From Adiantum capillus-veneris (lineage: Eukaryota; Streptophyta; Polypodiopsida; Polypodiales; Pteridaceae): DNA of 64,000 nt. This document shows, piece after piece, positions 35,154-46,937 of this stretch. The position numbers were made by a program, and so were the translations under genes. The stretch is taken from the NCBI GenBank assembly GCA_014529385.2, contig CM043946.1, positions 18,106,077 through 18,170,076 of the forward strand. The letters are read 5' to 3'. How positions within the stretch are numbered: the first letter of the stretch is position 1; each line of letters begins with the position of its first letter. Under the pieces are notes generated by a model. It did not search any database and was not told the DNA's origin. It saw only the letters and a list, made by a program, of their open reading frames with translations.

Positions 35154-35341
35154 CTAGGATAGTATGTGAGAAATGTAGATATGAGAGAAGTGAAGAGATG
35201 AGAAGTTTCCCTCCCAAGCCCTATTCTTGCTCGTAGGCAATAAGGATATTGCGGGGAGAGATGTACCTGTAGCAAGAGAACCTAGAGAGGGTGAATTACT
35301 AAGAATGAGAGAGATAGGTTTGGTTAAGGAGATGAGATTAG

Positions 35342-35346
<5 letters not shown>

Positions 35347-35372
<26 letters not shown>
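35347..35372. repeat. (AT)n microsatellite in gypsy 3 LTR
   Basis: Alternating TA of about 26 bp. The same tract is at about 43371-43396 in the other LTR. Confidence 0.9.
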
Positions 35373-35377
<5 letters not shown>

Positions 35378-35709
35378 GATTAGAGATGAAAATGAAAACA
35401 ACAAGAAATCAAGAAAACATCAATGTAGAACACATCTTACTTGAAACCCTTCGGCACCATTATTGATGGGAGAGAGAAGAAGAGTGGATAATTCCACTTT
35501 GATTGATACACCAAGTGCAACACCTTCTTTGATTAGAGTTTATCTTCCAAGGATAGCGCACAAGAATGGCTAGTCTTCCTCTAGGAGAAAGTGTAGTCTT
35601 GGGCTTATGTTAATGGGGCTAAGTACAATTAGGCATTACTACTCACTCCCTCAAGAATTCGTCTCCTCAATGGCTTGAATGCTTGAGTTCCTTCCAAGGA
35701 AGAAGAGGT

Positions 35710-35721
35710 CCCCTTTTATAG
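35710..35721 (-). promoter_or_regulatory. TATA box of gypsy 3 3' LTR
   Basis: Minus strand CTATAAAAGGGG, a near-consensus TATA box. The equivalent in the 5' LTR is at 43733-43744. It implies a U3 of about 0.8 kb and a leader that includes the two small ORFs. Confidence 0.7.
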
Positions 35722-36533
35722 GTGAAGGAAACCCCCAAGGGTTTACACAAGAAGAGAGGAGCCAGTGTGAACAGGAATTGGAAATGTTGGACATGAGCTG
35801 CCCCTGCATGATGTGGGCAGACTGGGGTCCAGTATTTTGATCATATCTCCTCAACCATGGCTCCAAATAAAAAAGTAAAAATATGGGCAAAAACTTCAGC
35901 TCATTAGCTACGAGTTTCATTTTAAAATCGTTTTCCAATTCGGATTGGAACCTTGTGTAAAAAATTCATCAAAATAGGGTCCATTTATGGCAGCAAAAGT
36001 CTTCATGTGGTCTCCTTAGCCTAGACTTTCATTTAATTCCAAAGGACACCTCATGCCATATGAAAGCATGACATTGCTCCTTGACAAAGTTTTGTAATCA
36101 TGCTTGCAATAATGCATTAAAATAAGTGTATCTTTGAAATCATGCCACCTAGTGTCCCACTAGGATTTGATTCTCTCCTAGTAGTTATTTAAAAAGAAAT
36201 ATAAGAAAAGTATAAAAAATACATAGAATATATATATTGGAGTTTACCCTAGATAAAGGATCTAGCTAGGGTGTGAGATGAGTAGAAATAAAAAATCAAT
36301 GCTTTTTGCCCCAAGTTAAAGAGGCGGAGCTATTGATGCTTTTCCCATAGTATTTTCTGATGGTAAAGTAAGGATAGGTTACCCTTGAGAAAAATAATAG
36401 GATGAGATAGAAGGTTTATTATTATATTTAAATATGCATATGTACACTATAGGAAATATAATTATGTATCTAAAAAAATACAAGATAGATCTTGTAGCAT
36501 GCGTTCCCACTATGTACGTGTCACAGCACGACA

Positions 36534-36547
36534 TCCACCCCCTCTAA
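36534..36547 (-). other. Polypurine tract of gypsy 3
   Basis: In sense AGAGGGGGTGGA immediately before the 3' LTR, the expected second-strand primer. Nearly identical to 7132-7147. Confidence 0.85.
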
Positions 36548-36591
36548 ACCTGCACATCCTCCGGTATGTGCCACATTGTCTCTTTGTAAGA

Positions 36592-37915
36592 TTAGACCTC
36601 TTGTACATCTTCCTTGTCTTCTTCTTCACCGGATGATTCCAGAGCTTCATGTTCACTTTGATCTTCACCTGTGTTTTTCTCTTCTTCCTCATCAATATCT
36701 TCTAGATCATTGTCTCCTCTTCTCTTAAACATTTTAATCCTTTTTCCTGCAATGGGAATCTTTACTTCTGTACCATCTAGTTCAGACAAGTTGTAAGTAG
36801 CATTTTTATGCACATGCTTTACAACATACGGTCCAAACCATCTTTTTGAGAACTTACGCATGACTGTGTGCTGGTTATCGAGGCTACTATCATACACTAA
36901 AACCCAATCACCTTTGTCAATTGCTTTGCTCCTGTGTCGATGTCGCTTATCAAAATAGTCCTTGTTTTTCAACCTTGCATTTTTGAGTCGTTCTTTTGCA
37001 GCTTCAATGTCTCCAGGTCTTCTCTCTAGCTGCCTTATACGCAGTGCAAGGAGATCTTCCCTACTAAGCCCCTCTTGCCAAGGTAGTACATTCCATGTGG
37101 GAATTGTATCCTCAATCGGCATCACTGGCTTTTGACCATGCATTAGCTCCGCAAGCATGTAGCCAGTTACTGAGCTATGTGTTGTACGATCAGCCCATAA
37201 AGCATATGGTAACAATTTTGGCCACTCACCAACTCTTCCTTCGCAAGCCTTGGCCAAAGCTTTGATGATAGGAGGATGCCCTCTTTCACTCTTTCCATTG
37301 CCTTCAGGGTTGTAAGCTGTAGTAAGAGAAATCTTGATCCCTAATCTAGAAAAGAACTCCCTTGCTTCTTCGGCATCCAGTTCACCTCGATCTGCAGTGA
37401 TTTTTCCCACACAACCATAACGGCAAATCACCTCATCAAGAAGGAATTTGCACACAGCTTCTGTGGTCTTAGCTCTTAATGCTCTTCCTTCAACCTGGTT
37501 AGTTAGGTCCTCTCGTGCAAGAACCAAGTATCTCATCTGCCAGAGTCCTAAAGGCATCGTGACTAGATCCACAACCCATTTATAGTGCATGGCTAGTGGA
37601 TATGTAGGGTGCAATCCATCACGATGTCGAACATTTGAATACATTTGACAAGTTACACATGACTCTACAAACTGAGATACATCTTTATACATACCCTTCC
37701 ACCAGTATTTTTCTTTCAACTTGGAGAAGGTTGCCCACACGCCCCTGTGTCCAGCCCATAGACTCTCATGAAACTCTTGCATGAGCTTTACTTGAGTCTC
37801 TTTTTTACATATAACCCGTTGTGGTGTAGCACCCTTTTGTTTAGGATGCTTCCACAAGTAACCATCCCTTAAAAAGTACCCATATGCTTTCCTGTGTATC
37901 CTCTTGAATTCATGT
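36592..37915 (-). CDS. Integrase region of gypsy 3 (fossil)
   Basis: Part of a long open frame (36592-39102). The H2C2 zinc region is HESLWAGHRGVWATFSKLKE and ESCVTCQM. The core is VVDLVTMPLGLWQMRYLVLA (Asp), CVGKITADRGELDAEEAREF (Asp) and TTAYNPEGNGKSERGHPPII (Glu). A C-terminal GPF/Y-like module (KRWFGPYVVKHVHKNATYNL) is followed by a very acidic Glu/Asp tail instead of a chromodomain. Confidence 0.92.
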
Positions 37916-39430
37916 TCAGACCAATCATCCTGTTTTGTTAGAGTACTCAAGTACCTTCCAATAGAAAGCCAATCACCTTCATAAAGATCTTTCAAGAACA
38001 ATTCAAGTGAATTAGTCATGCAGACATTGTTACCTTTGACATGAGAGATAGAATAGAATTTTGTGCCTACATCATCTCCCCCATCAATCATTTGTGACTC
38101 ATCTTCATACCTTGCCCTTGATAGCATATCTGCCACTGTATTGTCTTTACCTGCAATGTGCTTAAACTCGGGATTTAAGGACTTAATGTAGACAATCCAC
38201 CGCAACATAGCAATGTCTGGTGTTGAGCAGCTTGTAATCATCCCAAGAAGTGGTAGACAATCTATTTCTACAACCACACATGCACCAATTAGGTGCTCTT
38301 TCCCACTTTTCAAGGCTATAACCATACCCCATAACTCTCTCTTTATCTGTGGATAGTTTCTTTGGCGAGCACTTAGTACCTTTGCTCCAAATCTTACCAC
38401 ATACCTGTGTCCTTCTTTGTCATCTTGCCCTATTGCCCATCCAATCCCTGTAGGACTGGTATCTACTGTCACAATCACTGGCCTTTGACACTCATAGTCT
38501 ACCTTTATCAAAGTCGTTGCTGACTGGAGTAACTCCTTTAGCTTTTTCATGGATTTTACATGTGCTTCTGTCCATTTAAACTTTTGATTCTTTCTAAGCA
38601 GCTGATAAAGAGGATCAGCTACATGTGCATAATGTGGAATCCAAATAACATAGAAGACACATGCTCCCAGAAACCTTCTAACCTCAGTGATGCTAGTGCA
38701 TGTTTCTTTCATTCTTTGGATGGCATCTACCTTTGATGGACAAGGTTTCCTACCATATGTCCCGCACATGTGCCCCACAATGAGCACTTCTTTGACACCA
38801 AACATAGACTTTTTCCCTGACAATGTAAGATTCACTTCTTCCAACCTAGACAAAATTTTATCACAATCATTTATATGATTTACCACAAACCTGCGACATC
38901 CCTTGAGATCCAAAGCTTCATCTTTGTCACTTTCTTCACATCCTTTGATAGGCAAATCATCAATGAAAGGCATTGTGATTTGAGGAATAAAGTCACGTAA
39001 GACCTTATTCATCCCATTCATCATATGTGCAACCGAGTTGGTTGCTCCCTGTGGCAAGGTACACATCCTTACCAAACCCAAAGGTGTCCTCATGGTTGTC
39101 AAGTCTCTGCTTTCGATTGCAAGCTAAAATTGATCATACCCTGAGTAGAGATCCCCCATTGAGTAGATTGCCCTCCCTGCAAACGCCTCTGCAAATTCAT
39201 CCACAATTGGACCTGTACCTACATTTCTAATTGTCACCTTGTTCATTGGTTGCATATCTTGGATGAAGCATAGAGAACCATTCTTCTTTGGAACTGTGAA
39301 CCACATGTTTGAGTATGGAGCACAAGAAGGCTCCAAGATTCCCATTTTGATTTTCTCATTCAGTAGCTCTACTAACTTTGGCAAATGAGCCTTTGGAACC
39401 GGAATAGGCCGCAGATTCCAAGGCACATGA
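37916..39430 (-). CDS. RT and RNase H region of gypsy 3 (fossil)
   Basis: RT motifs: LEPSCAPYSNMWFTVPKKNG, GRAIYSMGDLYSGYDQF, MRTPLGLVRMCTLPQGATNS, and the active site ITMPFIDDLPIKGC (FIDD at about 38956-38967). Connection: VRRFLGACVFYVIWIPHYAH. RNase H: VTVDTSPTGIGWAIGQ, QIKRELWGMVIALKSGKEHL and HIAGKDNTVADMLSRARY. The RTPLGLVRM...LPQGATNS...MPF[IL]DD signature differs from the usual plant gypsy YVDD lineages. I associate it with elements best known from fungi, but cannot verify this here. Confidence 0.9.
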
Positions 39431-40313
39431 GGTATTGTGAAAATTACCATAGGAGCTACAATATAAGGATCAACACATCCTATCTCATGTGTCTCAAATG
39501 CAAAAGCCTTACCATGCTTTGAAAGCATTTCTTTGAAGCACTTTTTCTCCTCCTGTGTTAGAAACTCCTCGCAACCAATCTGCAACTCTTGAAAGGACTC
39601 CTTTGTGAAAGTATGCCCAATCTTTTTAGGATTCCGCAAACTTGGTTGTAAAGAAGCCTGTTCAATCTTTTCCTTGTTGTTGGGTGGTAAGGGTGAAGCT
39701 ACTGGTTTCATCTTCTTTGCTACACTCTTGTATTTAGTTTCAACATGGACTTCTGGGCCAACTGTTTGGCTTTCTTTAAAGGCTTCTATTACTTGATACA
39801 TTTCCATAGAGCAAACTTCCACAAATTCATTTTCAAGATGCAAACTAGACCTCATTATAGCATCAAGCTCACCCATAGTATCTACAAAAGAAACTTGTTC
39901 ACACAAACCCAAAACATTTTCAGTAGGCTTTAGCAACCCACTCTTTTTCATGCCTATTTGTACATTATGCACATATTGCCTCTCATATCTCTTCAAATCT
40001 TCAAGTTTTGTAAAACATACTGATCCATTCCTTGTTACCAAGGAGCTCATCGAGAATGCTTCACCTATTTTTTAATCAGGCGAGACCCTTTTTCTTTCTG
40101 TACCACTGCAATCCCGCTTTACAATGGTACTTGGCCAAAACCCATCATTTCTCTATGATCATGAAACTCTTTGCTTACCTTTGGTAGAGGATGTTCTCTG
40201 AGGTTGTCACGATTTCTTTCATGGTTTACACAGACTGTGAGAAATTGGACAGCTCGTTTACCATCTTTGCTACGTATTCTAGCATATGCTGAACCATCAT
40301 CCATTACCTTTGT

Positions 40314-41552
40314 TTACATTCGAACTCCCACAATGTAGGGTTGTCCAAGGATGAGATGATATGAAGATGTATCCTGTACAAAGAAGTTTTGGTCAATCTT
40401 TACATCACCTATTGTTACCTTCACACCTGGACATGCTGCATACAATTCACCGGATGAATTGTTTGCCACTTTTACCATCCAGCCATGATCTGTGTCCATC
40501 GGCCATTTGCACTTGTTGTAGAGACTCTTTGACATTATGTTTATTTCTGAACCATGGTCAATCAAGGCAACAAATGGCTCTTCAAGATCACCTACCTTGA
40601 CCAAAGTTTCTGTAGTAGCCCTTGCCCAATGACTTCGTGAATAGTAACTCCTAGGAATATCTTCAACTTCTTCATCATCATTTGAGAAATACACTTGCTT
40701 CACTCTCCCACTAGATTGGTAGCATCCTACCATAGCTCCATCATTCTCCTTATTTTGCAGTTGCATCCCTTGTGTCTTTGAGGTTTCCCCTTCAACCTGT
40801 GGACGAGAAACTTCAGCAAGGGTTTGCCTCTTTCTCTTGATGATGTCAATGATCTCCTCATGGAATTCACGCTTTGCAATGCCAAGAACTTCTCCCAGAG
40901 TAAACTCAATCTTGCTATTCAAGATCCTTTCCTCCAAGACTTTCTTTAAATCTGTAGCAACCTCAATATCAGATTGTAGTTTATAAGTTGGGCCTTTTGT
41001 CTTACCTTTCGTTGGCTCTTTCTTCTTTCCTATTGTAGACTCCTCCATGAGTACTTCAGGTGGAGATGCTCCTTGTGTTGAGGGTGTTTGAGAAGGCATT
41101 GAGTCGCTTCTTCCCCCACTTCTAGAAGCTCTTTTTGATGGTCCTTCATGAGCATTCTCACGTCTGCGCTTCTCTTCTACAATTGCCTCATTTTGTTGGC
41201 ATTTTGTAATGTAGGCATGCACTGACAATGAGTCCACTGGATCATTCCATCCTGTTTCTAGACGTATGCAATCACCTGCTTCATGTAGAATCTCTTTTGT
41301 AAGCTTTCCCTTTTTAGCTAATTGCATGACATTTGGCCAAATTTGACCATGATTGTCACTCACCTCTTCATCACAAAAATGTTCAATTTTTACTCCATAA
41401 GTAGCTGCCTCAACTGAAGAGGTGGCATGCTTGGTTGCCATATCTTCAACTAAGGTTTGCATTCCCCCCTTCCCAAAGTTAGTTCTCAAGGGTAGACCTG
41501 TCTCTCTTAAGTGGATTTTACCATCCTTAAAAAAGACAACATCTTTTGACAA
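40314..41552 (-). CDS. Gag-to-protease frame of gypsy 3 (fossil)
   Basis: An open frame of 412 codons. The N-terminal part follows a zinc knuckle CVWCDSTDHVRRDC (about 41573-41614). The middle is Ser/Lys/Glu-rich (KGKTKGPTYKLQSDIEVATD). The C-terminal part is an aspartic protease: LVKVGDLEEPFVALIDHGSE, INIMSKSLYNKCKWP and HLILGQPYIVGVRM. The catalytic loop reads DHGS rather than the usual D-[ST]-G-[SA]. Confidence 0.85.
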   Translation of the reverse strand: MSKDVVFFKDGKIHLRETGLPLRTNFGKGGMQTLVEDMATKHATSSVEAATYGVKIEHFCDEEVSDNHGQIWPNVMQLAKKGKLTKEILHEAGDCIRLETGWNDPVDSLSVHAYITKCQQNEAIVEEKRRRENAHEGPSKRASRSGGRSDSMPSQTPSTQGASPPEVLMEESTIGKKKEPTKGKTKGPTYKLQSDIEVATDLKKVLEERILNSKIEFTLGEVLGIAKREFHEEIIDIIKRKRQTLAEVSRPQVEGETSKTQGMQLQNKENDGAMVGCYQSSGRVKQVYFSNDDEEVEDIPRSYYSRSHWARATTETLVKVGDLEEPFVALIDHGSEINIMSKSLYNKCKWPMDTDHGWMVKVANNSSGELYAACPGVKVTIGDVKIDQNFFVQDTSSYHLILGQPYIVGVRM

Positions 41553-41636
41553 AGCATCACTAAAATCATCACAATCCCTTCTTACATGGTCTGTACTATC
41601 ACACCAAACACATCTATTAACAAACCCTTCTTTGGG

Positions 41637-42506
41637 CTATTGTCTTTGCCTAGGAAGTGGCCCTGATGGTTGGCCTTTTTCTTCAAGCTTTGCAAACTTC
41701 ACCTTCAAGTCACGCATTCCCTTCACAAGCTCATCTAGCATGGACTCATCAAACTTAGGAGCGATAAAAGTAGGCTTTACCATTTTGTCAGAAGTTGAGG
41801 TGGAAGGACTTATAGTGTGTACTACCATCTTGTCCCTTCTTCTTTGTCGTTTGGCAAGCAGTGAGACAGCACCTTCAACCTCATTCCAGTCGGTCTTTAG
41901 TCCTTGCTCAACATCATTATCTTCAAGAAGAAGCTCCAAATTTTCTTGAAACTCTTTACCTGCAGCTTGTAAGAAAATATCTGTCTTCTCTGCATCTAGT
42001 GTGGACCTTTCTGTCCTTGTGAGTTGTGCATAGCGCCGCTCAAATTCCCTAAGTAGTTCTATTATTGATAGTCCTTGCTTTGGCTTGACTACCCATTCTA
42101 AGAATGTCCTTTTGGTCACTCTCTCAGAGTCCTCCATGAAATATTCCTCCTTTAAAGCTACTTTGAGTTCTTCCCAATTTCTCCCATGCCCATCTTTAAT
42201 TGCCCTAACATGCTCCCTAATTTCTGGAGCAACAACTAGCTCAAAGCTTTGAATCATCTCACCTTCTGACACGCGATGTAGCTCCATCTCCTTCACATAC
42301 TCGCGTAAGTACTTGGTTACATCTTTCCCATTGAACTGATCCATTCTGTTGACGACCTCTTGTATGGCCTTCGTTGCTGAAATCTCCCTTCTTTCAGTAG
42401 CATGTTGTTGTTGCATGAACATTGCAAATGCTTGAAACATTTGCATTGTTGCTGGGTCAAAATGCATACCCTGTTGCTCAACATGATCACCCATGGTTAC
42501 CCACAA
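41637..42506 (-). CDS. Gag capsid frame of gypsy 3 (fossil)
   Basis: An open frame of 289 codons. GDHVEQQGMHFDPATMQMFQ leads into a helical capsid-like region (DQFNGKDVTKYLREYVKEME, then GRNWEELKVALKEEYFMEDS, RTFLEWVVKPKQGLSIIELL and REFERRYAQLTRTERSTLDA), resembling retrotransposon gag. It begins about 40 bases after the 5' LTR and primer site and would form the particle shell. Confidence 0.85.
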   Translation of the reverse strand: MWVTMGDHVEQQGMHFDPATMQMFQAFAMFMQQQHATERREISATKAIQEVVNRMDQFNGKDVTKYLREYVKEMELHRVSEGEMIQSFELVVAPEIREHVRAIKDGHGRNWEELKVALKEEYFMEDSERVTKRTFLEWVVKPKQGLSIIELLREFERRYAQLTRTERSTLDAEKTDIFLQAAGKEFQENLELLLEDNDVEQGLKTDWNEVEGAVSLLAKRQRRRDKMVVHTISPSTSTSDKMVKPTFIAPKFDESMLDELVKGMRDLKVKFAKLEEKGQPSGPLPRQRQ

Positions 42507-42523
42507 ACTCTCACCCTAGCAGA

Positions 42524-42542
42524 TTCGCGTCAGGTTCACCAA
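42524..42542 (-). other. Candidate primer-binding site of gypsy 3
   Basis: In sense, TGGTGAACCTGACGCGAAT starts a few bases after the LTR end (CGACA). It begins TGG as a tRNA complement should, but is not the initiator-Met sequence used by gypsy 2 and both copias. The tRNA is not assigned. Confidence 0.6.
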
Positions 42543-42547
42543 AAATA

Positions 42548-43364
42548 TGTCGAGAAATTTGCGGTCTTGCCAGGAAAGCACCGGGCTTATGGCTGTGAGA
42601 TTTTGTGAGAGAACTCAACAAAAACTATATGAAGGAGTTAAACCATAGATGCCATGAAGACTAGGGTTTGGAAAGAAGTGCAATCAAAGAAGAATCGCTC
42701 TTTCTCTCTTGCACTCACACACACAAAGAAAGAACGCAAAAGAGAATGTCAAAACAATACGAAGATGAAAACATCAAGGCTATGGTCATATCGTATCATG
42801 GGTAATATGAAAGGGTTAATGGATGAGTTAATGGCATTCAATCTTGGCTGACCAAATAGGCTACAAATTGTTCTTTGGAATTGTAGTTTTGTGCTTACCA
42901 TAATGTATATATTTTGTCTAGTGATTGGGATTAATTGTGTGTACAAATCCTCTTGGTTCATAGCAAGATAACTACGCTTACATCAAAAGAAAAATTATAG
43001 TCTATGAGAGGTAGTATGATGGGATCCGGTGATAGAAGTATTTCATTGAGCCTTTCAGGACCGAAGAGAAACACTATACGTTGTTGAAAGTGTATTTTAT
43101 GGCTAATCCATACGTTAATTCTAATAGATCGTACAGAGTGAAAGCGATAGAAATGATCATCATGTGGGTTATTCATCTAGGATATTATGTGAGAAATGTA
43201 GATATGAGAGAAGTGAAGAGATGAGAAGTTTCCCTCCCAAGCCCTATTCTTACCCGTAGGCAATAAGGATACTACGGGGAGAGATGTACCTGTAGCAAGA
43301 GAACCTAGAGAGGGTAAATTACTAAGAATGAGAGAGATAGGTTTGGTTAAGGAGATGAGATTAG

Positions 43365-43400
<36 letters not shown>

Positions 43401-44556
43401 GATTTGAGATGAAAATGAAAACAACAAGAAATCAAGAAAACATCAATGTAGAACACATCTTACTTGAAACACTTCGGCACCATTATTGATGGGAGAGAGA
43501 AGAAGAGTGGATAATTCCACTTTGATTGATACACCAAGTGCAACACCTTCTTTGATTAGAGTTGATCTTCCAAGGATAGCGCACAAGAATGGCTAGTCTT
43601 CCTCTAGGAGAAAGTGTAGTCTTGGGCTTATGTTAATGGGGCTAAGTACAATTAGGCATTACTACTCACTCCCTCAAGAATTCCTCTCCTCAATGGCTTG
43701 AATGCTTGAGTTCCTTCCAAGGAAGAAGAGGTCCCCTTTTATAGGTGAAGGGAACCCCCAAGGGTTTACACAAGAAGAGAGGAGCCAGTGTGAATAGGAA
43801 TTGGAAAAGTTGGAAATGAGCTGCCCCTGCATGATGTGGGCAGACTGGGGTCCAGTATTTTGATCATATCTCCTCAACCGTGGCTCCAAATAAAAAAGTA
43901 AAAATATGGGCAAAAACTTCAGCTCATTAGCTATGATTTTCATTTTAAAATCGTTTTCCAATTCGGATTGGAACCTTGTGTAAAAAATTTATCAAAATAG
44001 GGTCCATTTATGGCAGCAAAAGTCTTCATGTGGTCTCCTTAGCCTAGACTTTCATTTAATTCCAAAGGACACCTCATGCCATATGAAAGCATGACATTGC
44101 TCCTTTACAAAGTTTTGTAATCATGCTTGCAATAATGCATTAAAATAAGTGTATCTTTGAAATCATGCCACCTAGTGTCCCACTAGGATTTGATTCTCTC
44201 CTAGTAGCTATTTAAAAAGAAATATAAGAAAAGTATAAAAAATACATAGAATATATATATTGGAGTTTACCCTAGATAAAGGATCTAGCTAGGGTGTGAG
44301 ATGAGTAGAAATAAAGAATCAATGCTTTTTGCCCCAAGTTAAAGAGGCGGAGCTATTGATGCTTTTCCCATAGTATTTTCTGATGGTAAAGTAAGGATAG
44401 GTTACCCTTGAGAAAAATAATAGGATGAGATAGAAGGTTTATTATTATATTTAAATATGCATATGTACACTATAGGAAATATAATTATATATCTAAAAAA
44501 ATACAAGATAGATCTTGTAGCATGCGTTCCCACTATGTACATGTCACAGCACGACA
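42548..44556 (-). repeat. 5' LTR of gypsy 3 (2,009 bp)
   Basis: Pairs with 34525-36533. It contains the same TATA box (43733-43744), (AT)n tract and two small ORFs (42749-42961 and 42958-43176). Confidence 0.95.
42749..43176 (-). CDS. Small LTR ORFs a and b, 5' LTR copy (70 and 72 codons)
   Basis: Copies of the frames at 34726-35153. ORF b spans 42958-43176 and ORF a 42749-42961, with the same four-base overlap. Only about three residues differ between LTRs (for example TICSLFGQ versus TIRRLFGQ). Both frames have stayed open in both LTR copies. In the 5' LTR they would sit in the leader ahead of gag. Confidence 0.5.
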
Positions 44557-45520
44557 ACGCGGTCTTTAAGATATCTTCATCCACTATCCTTATTTGATGA
44601 TAGCCACTCTTAAGGTCAATCTTATTGAAGTAGGTAGAGCCTTGTAGCTTATCAAACAGATCTTCTACGCGAGGCACAGGAAATCTGTTTTTGATAGTGA
44701 TATGGTTTAGTGCTCGATAGTCCACACACATACGGTATGTACCATCTTTCTTTCGCACTAAAAGGACTAGAGAACAAAAAGGAGAGGAACTGGGCCTCAC
44801 CATCCCTTTGTCTACCAATTCATGTACTTGCCTCATGATCTCCTCTTGTTGAGCTTGTGAGACTCGATAAGGAGGTTTGTTAGGCGGTGAGCTTCCTGGA
44901 AGGAGCTCAATGTGATGGTCATCATCCCCTCGTGTTGGAGTTAAGTCCATAGGGATATCATCAATGAACACATCTTGGAATCCTTTTAGAAAATTAGACA
45001 AGTCTAACTCTTCTTGATTCCTACCATTTACATTTGATGAAACATTAGTATCTTTTAGAGACTCTTTGACAAAAATCATGTATGCAAAAACTGAGCTCTT
45101 CATTGACTTATCAAAAGCAAGAGGATTTACAAGTGGAATAGTGCGACCACGCTCACTAGCATCTATATACATGTTCTTTCCCCTGTAGGTGAAGTAGATT
45201 CTCCTTTCAGGGAACTTCATGTTGGCATCCATGCTATCAAACAATGGCGCCCCTAGGATAGCATCCTCATGCTGGAGAGGAGAGATGAAGAAGTCTTCTT
45301 TATCGACATAGCTTTGGACATGAAGCCTCAACTTCCCAATCAAGGGAGTAATAGAGGCTTGATGTCCCTTGTCAGCCAATTACCATATCTCCCATCTCAA
45401 AAGCTTGAATGCCAAACTTGGTGGCCAACTCCATTGATATGAAGGCAAACAAGATGAAGGCATCATGCTCTCTTACCTTTCCCCAAGCATAGGAAAGTGA
45501 AGGCCCTTTGCAATGAGCAT
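44557..45520 (-). pseudogene. Protease and N-terminal RT region of gypsy 2
   Basis: The protease-like segment (SMELATKFGIQAFEMGD, then [38 protein letters not shown]) precedes RT motifs [80 protein letters not shown] and [15 protein letters not shown]. This is the portion of RT on the right side of the gypsy 3 insertion. Confidence 0.9.
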
Positions 45521-45526
45521 CCTCTT

Positions 45527-46937
45527 TTAGAGCTTCGATGGTGGAAGCCCTAGGAGTCTCATTGCGAGTATTCTTCTTGGGGCAAGAACAATAGCCATGT
45601 CCTTGCTCCCCACACTTGAAAGACTTATGGTCCTTGCGAAAAGCTTCAAGCTCTTCAGGAGAGAGTTTGTTTTTACCTTTGTAAACTCCCTTCTCCTTGG
45701 ACGGATTGTTGTTGTTGTTGGAAGTGACTTGGGAAGTATTTTGAACATTGCTTTTCCCCTTTGTATCATTTTGTCTTTGTTTTCCATGGGCTTGACATTA
45801 CGTCTAGCCCCTTGATGGAAATTGATGCGTGAAGCAACCATGGTGTGATGGATTACTTTGCTAATAGTACCTAGCCGTTGAGAGTTGATATATTCGGCCA
45901 TCTCTTTAGGTAATCCCACACAGAATTGTTGCCTTTGCTCAGCAAAGTCTATCCTTTTGAAAGACAGTAGCCTTGAGATGTAAATCCCTAAACTTGTCTA
46001 CGTACTTGTGGATAGACTCATGAGAGAGAAGCTTCAAGCTGCACCATTCAGTAAGCACTTTGTCTTTTGCATTGCTTGCAAGGAATTGCTGCATGATGGA
46101 AACACGTAGAGTTTTCCATGTCTTTGGGGATTCACCATTGCCACGAAGGCTAGCCCACCATTGACAAGCTGATGTTTGGAAGTGCATAGCTACATGGTGT
46201 AGCTTGGAGGACTCTGTGAAGCCTTCATCTCCAAAGACCGCATCAAATTGCTGGATAAAGGCCAACACTTTGTCGGTAGCACCAAAGGTGCCATCATAGG
46301 TGAGAAAAGAGATGCTTTTTCCTCCCTCCTTGAACTTCTTTAGCTTTTCTAACCTTTGCCATCCAGGAAATGATTTGCGATGTCCTCTCCTCTTGTATTC
46401 TCTAGGAGAATAGCCATAACTTTCGTCGGAAGAGGAGGAAGGAGAAGAGGGTGACCTCTTCCTAGCCCTTTTCTTCCTTTGTTTCCTCTCTTGCCTTTTA
46501 GAGTGATGAGGAGAAGGACTATGTGTTGATCTTTTCCTCTTGGGAGGAGTGGACGATCATCTAGACCGCCGTCTTCGTGGAGTCACATCTTCAGAGGAAC
46601 TTAAAATTTCATTGCTTTCTTGCTCTTTGGATTCCTCCTCTCAAATGGGAGAGAGTCTTCTTTTGGGGGTCTCTTCAAGAGGCCTCCTAAGCTCTCTCTC
46701 CTCTTGGAGAGGAAGGGAAATTCCATAAGCATGAAGTTGTTTAGTAACTTCGGCTTGCAAAGCAGGGTTGCCCATAGCTTGCTGCAACCTAGTGATGAGA
46801 TAATTCACAAACATGGGAGCATCATCATTAGCACCTTCATGTGCAAAATAAAAGCTATCAATGTTCATTCTACTCTCTTGACTATTGTCAGCCATGTTAA
46901 CAAAATTTATGTATGTACTTAGTGTATGCTTTGGCAA
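45527..46937 (-). pseudogene. gag region of gypsy 2
   Basis: N-terminal segment NMADNSQESRMNIDSFYFAH near 46870. A basic and Ser/Arg-rich segment follows around 46380-46580. The capsid-type retrotrans_gag domain is FIQQFDAVFGDEGFTESSKL, VAMHFQTSACQWWASLRGNG and TWKTLRVSIMQQFLA. The zinc knuckle-like FKCGEQGHGYCSCPKK is near 45590. Fragmented. Confidence 0.82.

Larger units (their letters stand above)
34525..36533 (-). repeat. 3' LTR of gypsy 3 (2,009 bp)
   Basis: Same length as 42548-44556 and about 98% identical. In sense it begins TGTCGTGCTGTGACA right after the polypurine tract AGAGGGGGTGGA. It contains a TATA box, an (AT)n tract (about 35347-35372) and two small ORFs. Confidence 0.95.
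34521..44560 (-). mobile_element. 10-kb Ty3/gypsy element of unusual lineage (gypsy 3) inserted in gypsy 2 RT; TSD ACGC
   Basis: LTRs of 2,009 bp each (34525-36533 and 42548-44556) differ at about 35 sites (~1.7%), so this is the youngest datable insertion here (about 0.9 My at the assumed rate). ACGC flanks both ends (34521-34524 and 44557-44560). In sense (minus): 5' LTR, primer site, gag, zinc knuckle, protease, RT, RNase H, integrase, polypurine tract and 3' LTR. The frames are long and mostly open. I would call it nearly whole with a few breaks. The RT active site is FIDD and the protease loop is DHGS, unlike the other two gypsy elements here. Confidence 0.95.

Noticed and set aside
35651-35938. 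95-codon minus-strand ORF in the gypsy 3 LTR (copy at 43674-43961)
   Set aside because: It spans the TATA box, so most of it would not be in the element transcript, and it has no relative in the window. Kept in mind but not counted.
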